Below are positions 6,815 through 11,328 of a DNA stretch of 11,328 nucleotides, piece after piece. The notes under the pieces were generated by a model. It was not told the origin of the DNA, did no database searches, and saw only the letters and a list, made by a program, of their open reading frames with translations. The DNA comes from Gammaproteobacteria bacterium (lineage in GTDB: Bacteria > Pseudomonadota > Gammaproteobacteria > UBA6429 > Thiohalophilaceae): the NCBI GenBank assembly GCA_024639445.1, contig JAHEIJ010000049.1:1-11328 (forward strand), in the 5' to 3' direction. A program made the position numbers and the translations under genes. How positions within the stretch are numbered: the first letter of the stretch is position 1; each line of letters starts with the position of its first letter.

Positions 6815-8509
6815 ATGCATAGAAGTGGCGCCCCATCCATAACGACCCAGCCTGAGCCGAAGGCCAAGTTGCCCCAGGACAGGCCACAGGCTGAGCCCGG
6901 TCTGGCAAATTCGTTGTTTCGCCAGTATCGGGGTGGGATCTGGCGCAGTCGATTATGCAGTACCGTATTTGCCATCGGTGGGGTATTCCTGCTCACTATC
7001 GCCGCCACATTCTGGTATCTGAGCCAGACCGATGCCAATGCCCTGATCTATATACTGCTTGCCATAGCCGGAATTACTGGACTGGTGCTCCTCACCCGTC
7101 TGATGTTACAGGTGCAGCGTAACCTGCTGAAGCCCCTGACCACGTTACGGGACTGGGCCCAGAGTATGCGGGAAGGCAACCTGGCGGCTCGACTGCCCGT
7201 CATCGGTTCCAAGGACTTCGACGAACTGGTAAAGGACATCAACACCCTGAGCGACACCTTGCAGAACCTGTCACAGGATATGCAAAGCCAGGTGCGCAAA
7301 CAAACCCGCCACATTGAGCGAAAAACCCATTCACTGGAAATCGTGTATGACGTCGCCGCCAGTATTAATATCTCACGCGACCTGGAAGATCTGCTTACTC
7401 GTTTCCTCCACACTCTTAAAGATGTCGTGCATGCCCGTGCTGCTGTGGTCCGTCTGATCACTGACGATAACCAGATGCGTCTGGTCTCCAGTGTTGGACT
7501 GGATGATGACCTCATGGAACGGGAACAACTTATCCCTTCTGATAGTTGCCTGTGTGGTAGTGCCTATCGGGATGGCGTGGTGCTGTTTCAGAAAGACATC
7601 AGTCAGTGTGACAAGATCATTGGCCGGTCCTTCTTCAATAACGACAACATTGGCATGATTGCCGTTCCCCTGCAGTACCGGGATAAAACTCTCGGTGTCT
7701 ATAACCTGTTTGTTGACAATAATGACTTTGCCGATCAGGAAGACATCGAAGATCTGCTGACCAGTATTGGCCGCCACCTGGGGATGGCCATTGACAAAGC
7801 CCGTTCCGATGATGAATCCAACCGCTTATCCCTCATGGAAGAACGTACCCGGCTGGCGCATGAACTGCATGATTCCCTCGCGCAGACTCTCGCCAGCTTA
7901 CGCTTCCAGGTGCGCGTACTGGATGAAACCCTGCGACAGGGTCAGGAACCGGCTATCTGGTACGAATTGGAAAAAATTGAAAACAATCTCGATGAAGCCT
8001 ACCTGGAACTCCGGGAACTGATTACCCATTTCCGCGCCCCTATCGGCAAACATGGCCTCGTACCCGCCGTGGAGCACCTTGCTGAGCGGTTCCGTAACCA
8101 GTCTGATATATCCATATTCCTGCAAAAAGAATGGAACGTACTGCAACTCCCAGCCAGTATCGAGGTACAGGCATTACGGATTATTCAGGAAGCCCTCAAT
8201 AATATTCGCAAGCACAGCCAGGCCCACACCGTGCGTGTCATAATGCGAAGCGATGTCCATGGCGATTGCCGTATCCTGATTGAAGACGATGGCGTCGGCA
8301 TGACTTTACAGCCTGAATCGGATCGAACCTCCGGGGATCATCTCGGCCTCAGCATCATGGAAGAACGCGCCAAACGGATTGGCGGTACGGCCCGAATTGA
8401 GAGCGAACCCGGTGAAGGCACGCGTATTCTGCTGCATTTCCACTATCCCGAAGTATCACCGAAGCCCGGTATGAAAGTCGATCTACCTAAAGCGAATGTG
8501 TTGCCATGA
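6815..8509 (+). CDS. NarX-like sensor histidine kinase with HAMP and GAF domains
   Basis: The 564-residue kinase belongs to the NarX/DegS group (HisKA_3). After a Pro-rich cytoplasmic N-terminus come two adjacent membrane segments (about 50-70 and 77-97) joined by only a few residues. There is therefore essentially no periplasmic sensor, and the PilJ-type nitrate domain of true NarX is absent. A HAMP linker (about 98-155) and a coiled coil (about 140-175) lead to a GAF-like domain (about 176-330) with C245, C247 and C265. The phospho-acceptor is H352 in ELHDSLAQ. The ATPase has an N-box EALNNIRKH (459-467), a G1 box EDDGVG (490-495) and a G2 region GDHLGLS (507-513). The gene overlaps its partner regulator by 4 bases. 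The start at 6815 has only a weak AGG upstream and is uncertain by some codons. The signal is unknown; a redox or sulfur input is inferred from cysteines and context. Confidence 0.9.
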   Translation: MHRSGAPSITTQPEPKAKLPQDRPQAEPGLANSLFRQYRGGIWRSRLCSTVFAIGGVFLLTIAATFWYLSQTDANALIYILLAIAGITGLVLLTRLMLQVQRNLLKPLTTLRDWAQSMREGNLAARLPVIGSKDFDELVKDINTLSDTLQNLSQDMQSQVRKQTRHIERKTHSLEIVYDVAASINISRDLEDLLTRFLHTLKDVVHARAAVVRLITDDNQMRLVSSVGLDDDLMEREQLIPSDSCLCGSAYRDGVVLFQKDISQCDKIIGRSFFNNDNIGMIAVPLQYRDKTLGVYNLFVDNNDFADQEDIEDLLTSIGRHLGMAIDKARSDDESNRLSLMEERTRLAHELHDSLAQTLASLRFQVRVLDETLRQGQEPAIWYELEKIENNLDEAYLELRELITHFRAPIGKHGLVPAVEHLAERFRNQSDISIFLQKEWNVLQLPASIEVQALRIIQEALNNIRKHSQAHTVRVIMRSDVHGDCRILIEDDGVGMTLQPESDRTSGDHLGLSIMEERAKRIGGTARIESEPGEGTRILLHFHYPEVSPKPGMKVDLPKANVLP

Positions 8510-9174
8510 GTCTACGTGTAATCCTCATTGATGATCACACCCTGTTTCGCGTCGGTCTGGAAGGTCTATTGACCAGCCGTGGGATTGAAGTCGTCGCCTC
8601 TGTCGGCAGTGGTCAGGATTGCCTGCGTTTGGTCGGTGATCTCACCCCTGACATTATTCTGCTGGACATGCGTATGCCCGGTATCAACGGCCTTGGAGTC
8701 CTGGAGCTGATACGTAAACACGATCCGGAACTCCCTATTGTCATGTTGACCACCAGTACTGACGAAGGTGATTTGCTCGAGTCCCTGCGCCAGGGTGCAC
8801 AGGGTTATCTCCTTAAAGACATGGAACCGGATGAATTAGTGCTGGCATTACGGGATATTGTATCCGGCAAAACTGTAGTGGCGCCGGATTTGGCTCCAAT
8901 TCTGGCCAAGGCGGTACAAGGCGGCGGCGTCACTGAGAAAGAAGAGCCGGATGATAGTCCTTTTTCAGAACTGACTCCCCGTGAAACGGAAATCCTTGGA
9001 CTGCTTGCCGAAGGACAAAGCAACAAAGCGATTGCCCGTAACCTGGGTATTTCAGATGGCACGGTTAAGCTCCATGTCAAAGCCATCCTGCGCAAACTGG
9101 AAGTCCATTCACGGGTTGAGGCAGCCGTTATGGCTGTCGAACAGGGTTTTTCAAAGAGTTCCTTGAATTCCTAA
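8506..9174 (+). CDS. NarL/FixJ-family response regulator
   Basis: This 222-residue transcription factor is the evident partner of the upstream kinase, its ATGA overlap with the kinase stop implying coupled translation. The receiver domain (about 3-120) has the acidic pair D9-D10, phospho-acceptor D54 in LLDMRMPG, the switch residue T82 and the conserved K104 in LLKDMEP. A linker rich in acidic residues (about 138-153) leads to a LuxR-type helix-turn-helix (about 155-213). This carries the expected LTPRE, NKAIA and DGTVKLHVK elements, the last being the recognition helix. All residues needed for phosphorylation and DNA binding are present. Close likeness to NarL/NarP in the recognition helix suggests a NarL-type heptamer site, but no clear pair of such sites was recognised in the window. 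Its target genes are unknown. Confidence 0.92.
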   Translation: MSLRVILIDDHTLFRVGLEGLLTSRGIEVVASVGSGQDCLRLVGDLTPDIILLDMRMPGINGLGVLELIRKHDPELPIVMLTTSTDEGDLLESLRQGAQGYLLKDMEPDELVLALRDIVSGKTVVAPDLAPILAKAVQGGGVTEKEEPDDSPFSELTPRETEILGLLAEGQSNKAIARNLGISDGTVKLHVKAILRKLEVHSRVEAAVMAVEQGFSKSSLNS

Positions 9175-9193
9175 ATAATAAAGAACGACTACA

Positions 9194-9661
9194 ATGAAAC
9201 GTTTTACTGAACTGGTTGCTGAAACGGCGGAGCGTGTCAAAGAATTGTTCCCCTGGGATCTGGAAGAAATCATGCAGCAACGGGAAATCATGCTGCTGGA
9301 TGTGCGTGAACCTTACGAATATGAAGCCATGCATATCGCTGGCTCCATTAACGTGCCACGAGGTGTCCTGGAAACTGCCTGTGAATATGATTATGAAGAA
9401 ACCCTACCTGAGCTGGTCGAGGCGCGTGACAAGGAAATTGTCATTGTCTGTCGCTCCGGAAATCGTAGCGTGTTTGTCTGCGATGTCATGCAGCAGATGG
9501 GTTATAGCAACGTCAGCTCACTCAAGACCGGCTTGCGCGGCTGGGCGGACTATGAACAACCATTGCTTAATACAAAGGGGAGTAGCGTCTCCGAGGATGA
9601 CGCCGACGATTACTTTGCGCCCAACTTGCGCCCGGAACAACTGAGTTCAAGCTACAAGTAG
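9194..9661 (+). CDS. Single-domain rhodanese-like sulfurtransferase
   Basis: The 155-residue protein has one rhodanese domain (about residues 20-130). The family N-terminal signature LLDVREPYEYEAMHI is at 34-48 and the active-site loop CRSGNRS starts at C86, the residue that would carry the persulfide. The conserved LKTGLRGW near 115-122 closes the domain. A short lead (1-19) and an acidic, polar C-terminal tail (about 130-155) flank it. No signal peptide or membrane helix is seen, so it is cytoplasmic. Proteins of this type move sulfane sulfur; in sulfur oxidisers a rhodanese commonly feeds TusA and DsrEFH/DsrC, but no tusA is in view. It follows the response regulator by 19 bases with no terminator, so it likely shares that operon. 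The Shine-Dalgarno is weak. Substrate and partner are unknown. Confidence 0.9.
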   Translation: MKRFTELVAETAERVKELFPWDLEEIMQQREIMLLDVREPYEYEAMHIAGSINVPRGVLETACEYDYEETLPELVEARDKEIVIVCRSGNRSVFVCDVMQQMGYSNVSSLKTGLRGWADYEQPLLNTKGSSVSEDDADDYFAPNLRPEQLSSSYK

Positions 9662-9736
9662 GATTGTGAACAAGACCAGCCTGATTACACCGCTGGAAAA
9701 AACAAACTTTCCATCAAAGGAGAATAAACAGCTTTA

Positions 9737-10120
9737 TCAATTCAGCTGAGCATCCGGTCCTGTATAGGTATATTTCTTACGATCCTTACGGCGTCCGTTG
9801 GGTGCGGCTTGCTGAATGATCACCCCTTCAATAGCCTCCAGTTTAATTTCCCGTTTCTCATGCAGGTAGTCTTCGTTCAGAGGCTGAATATAGTAACGTC
9901 CGTCTTCGATACTCAACTGGCGAAAAATATAGCCATTTTCCACCGTGGCAATCACATAGGCGCCATGTACAGCCAGACCGGAAGGATCGATGACAATGAG
10001 GCAATCCTTCTTGAACTCCGGTTCCATACTGTCATCAATGACCTGCAGGGCAAATGGCTCACTCGAGGCGCAGCCGCTCATGGTGTCATCGGGGATCATG
10101 CGTGATTTGACTTCAGACAT
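9737..10120 (-). CDS. Stand-alone S24/LexA-like domain protein, probably without protease activity
   Basis: The 127-residue protein resembles the C-terminal domain of LexA/UmuD/phage repressors (S24). The segment DDSMEP at 29-34 has the catalytic serine S31, and the following strand-rich stretch (41-100) matches the family, with the GAYVIATV element at 53-60. Where LexA has its catalytic lysine (VKRL), this protein reads FRQL with R67. No N-terminal helix-turn-helix is present and no convincing Ala-Gly or Cys-Gly cleavage site is visible, although a GCASS sits at 16-20. The lysine-and-arginine-rich stretch near 109-116 is unusual. The start at 10120 is preceded by a GAGTGAG stretch and a TATAAT box further upstream. 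It runs against the rhodanese gene. S24-like serine-fold assignment is good; function is unknown, perhaps a regulatory or structural relative rather than an active protease. Confidence 0.78.
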   Translation of the reverse strand: MSEVKSRMIPDDTMSGCASSEPFALQVIDDSMEPEFKKDCLIVIDPSGLAVHGAYVIATVENGYIFRQLSIEDGRYYIQPLNEDYLHEKREIKLEAIEGVIIQQAAPNGRRKDRKKYTYTGPDAQLN

Positions 10121-10148
10121 GGTGTTCTCACTCTGTTACGGGACGTGA

Positions 10149-10177
10149 ATTATACCCTATTTGGGGGCATAAACCTG
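10149..10177 (-). promoter_or_regulatory. Probable promoter of the S24-like gene
   Basis: Read on the - strand, a perfect TATAAT lies at 10154-10149, about 28 bases before the gene start at 10120. Seventeen bases upstream of it the hexamer is CAGGTT (10177-10172), a poor match to TTGACA. The -10 is strong and the -35 weak. A 109-base gap separates this gene from the ABC exporter on its 5' side, so it probably has its own transcript start. Confidence 0.5.
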
Positions 10178-10229
10178 CAGGCAGGCGTAAAATTGGACAG
10201 AAAATCCTTATAAATCAATGGTGTTTTGG

Positions 10230-11328
10230 CTATGCAGGACTGGCTAATGTCTCCAGCGTCTGGGATTCAACCCGCTTTTCCTCCTGCTGCAGCGCCCACA
10301 TCTGCGCATAAAGACCGCCCCGCTCCAGCAGGGCATAGTGGTCACCCTGCTCAACGATGCGCCCCTGCTCCATCACCAGAATGGTATTGGCATCAATAAT
10401 GGTCGAGAGCCGATGGGCGATCACCAACGTGGTGTTTTGCTCAGCCACTTCTTTCAGTGCCTGCAGGATGGCTTGCTCTGAACGTGAGTCCAGCGACGAA
10501 GTGGCTTCGTCAAATATCAGGATTGGCGGATTTTTCAGAATGACACGCGCGATAGCAATGCGTTGTTTCTCACCGCCAGACAGTTTCAGGCCTCGTTCAC
10601 CCACCATGGTGTCATAGCCTTGCGGCAAACTTTCTATGAACTCGTGTATATGAGCCATGCGGGCAGCATGATGCACGTCTTCCTCACCGGCCTCAGGCTG
10701 GGCGTACTGAATGTTGTAATAGATCGACTCGTTAAACAATACGGTGTCCTGGGGTACGATGCCGATGGCCCGGCGCAGACTTTCCTGGGTAACCTCCGCA
10801 ACCGACTGGTTGTCAATTAATATACGGCCTGCACCCACATCATAGAAACGAAAGAGTAAGCGTGACAGGGTCGATTTGCCGGCACCGGACGGACCCACCA
10901 CCGCCACCTTCTCCCCGGCTGGTACCTCAAAGCTGACATCGTGCAGGATCGGGCGATCCTCCTGGTAGGCAAAACTTACATGTTCAAACCGCACGGTCGG
11001 TTCCTTGATCACCAGTGGAACGGCTGCCGGGCTGTCTTCCACCTCAACTTGTCGATCCAGCAGTTTCAGTACCAGGTCCATATCAGCCAGCGTATGCTTT
11101 AACATCCGATAGATGATGCCGAGGAAGTTCAGCGGCATGAACAATTGCAACATCAAGGTATTCACCAACACCAGATCACCCAGGCTCATGCTGCCTGCAA
11201 CGACCCCCTTGCCGGCATAAATCATGATGAGGGTAAGTCCGACTGCGATAATAACACCTTGACCAAAGTTGAGTAACGCCATGGAAGTATGACTTTTTAC
11301 CGCTGCTTCCTCCCATTGCAACAAGGTA
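10230..11328 (-). CDS. Atm1-type ABC exporter, C-terminal part (membrane region and ATPase)
   Basis: The gene is cut by the right edge. The frame is open to base 11328, and the apparent first codons there are internal leucines. The visible 366 or so residues hold the last transmembrane helices (about 20-37 and 48-72, counting from 11324) and the full ATPase domain. GPSGAGKST (144-152) is Walker A, Q192 the Q-loop, LSGGE (248-252) the ABC signature, ILIFDE (268-273) Walker B and H304 the switch histidine. The segment with SLGDLVLVNTLM and PLNFLGIIYR matches the Atm1/ABCB7/HMT1 family rather than MsbA. These exporters move glutathione-linked sulfur or metal species across the inner membrane. 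It is not operonic with the sulfur genes, being on the opposite strand. Assignment to family is good; the exported substrate is not shown. Confidence 0.88.
   Translation of the reverse strand, partial: TLLQWEEAAVKSHTSMALLNFGQGVIIAVGLTLIMIYAGKGVVAGSMSLGDLVLVNTLMLQLFMPLNFLGIIYRMLKHTLADMDLVLKLLDRQVEVEDSPAAVPLVIKEPTVRFEHVSFAYQEDRPILHDVSFEVPAGEKVAVVGPSGAGKSTLSRLLFRFYDVGAGRILIDNQSVAEVTQESLRRAIGIVPQDTVLFNESIYYNIQYAQPEAGEEDVHHAARMAHIHEFIESLPQGYDTMVGERGLKLSGGEKQRIAIARVILKNPPILIFDEATSSLDSRSEQAILQALKEVAEQNTTLVIAHRLSTIIDANTILVMEQGRIVEQGDHYALLERGGLYAQMWALQQEEKRVESQTLETLASPA

Noticed and set aside
9694..9713. TGGAAA/TTTCCA inverted repeat between the rhodanese and the S24-like gene, possible shared terminator
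   Set aside because: The 6-bp AT-rich stem has an 8-base loop and no T-run on either side, too weak to call although a terminator is expected between convergent genes.
10174..10181. CCTGCAGG palindrome upstream of the S24-like gene, possible operator
   Set aside because: It is a single 8-base palindrome without a second copy in the gap or a known matching regulator, so chance is as likely.

Overview
The window carries the 3' part of an oxidative-type dissimilatory sulfite reductase (dsr) cluster. Its gene order is dsrK(3' end)-dsrL-dsrJ-dsrO-dsrP-dsrN-dsrR, all on the + strand, the order known from Allochromatium vinosum (dsrABEFHCMKLJOPNRS). dsrL, dsrN and dsrR, the moderate GC content and this order point to a sulfur-oxidising gammaproteobacterium. 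The sequence alone does not give a genus or show whether it is phototrophic or chemotrophic.

Positions 1-4875 encode most of the DsrMKJOP membrane complex plus DsrL. DsrK is the cytoplasmic heterodisulfide-reductase-like subunit and is cut by the left edge. DsrJ is a periplasmic triheme cytochrome c, DsrO a Tat-exported protein with four iron-sulfur sites, and DsrP a ten-helix NrfD/PsrC-type membrane protein. DsrL is a soluble iron-sulfur flavoprotein that carries electrons between reverse-acting DsrAB and NAD(P). Positions 4953-6728 hold dsrN (a cobyrinate a,c-diamide synthase homologue, likely for siroheme amidation) and dsrR (an IscA-like protein without the Fe-S cysteines). A stem-loop sits just upstream of dsrN.

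Where A. vinosum has dsrS, this window has a NarX/NarL-like two-component system (6815-9174, with a 4-base gene overlap) and a single-domain rhodanese (9194-9661). These three genes are tightly spaced and probably co-transcribed. A short hairpin separates them from dsrR. The histidine kinase has almost no periplasmic region and a GAF-like domain with clustered cysteines, so it more likely senses an intracellular or membrane redox signal than an external ligand. Its position makes it a candidate regulator of sulfur oxidation, but that is inference.

From about 9737 to the right edge the genes run on the - strand and converge on the rhodanese. They are a small stand-alone S24/LexA-like protein, which appears to have Arg in place of the catalytic Lys and has its own near-consensus -10 box, and the C-terminal part of an Atm1-type ABC exporter cut by the right edge. 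No RNA genes, insertion sequences, CRISPR arrays or other mobile elements were seen, and no gap between genes exceeds 300 bases.
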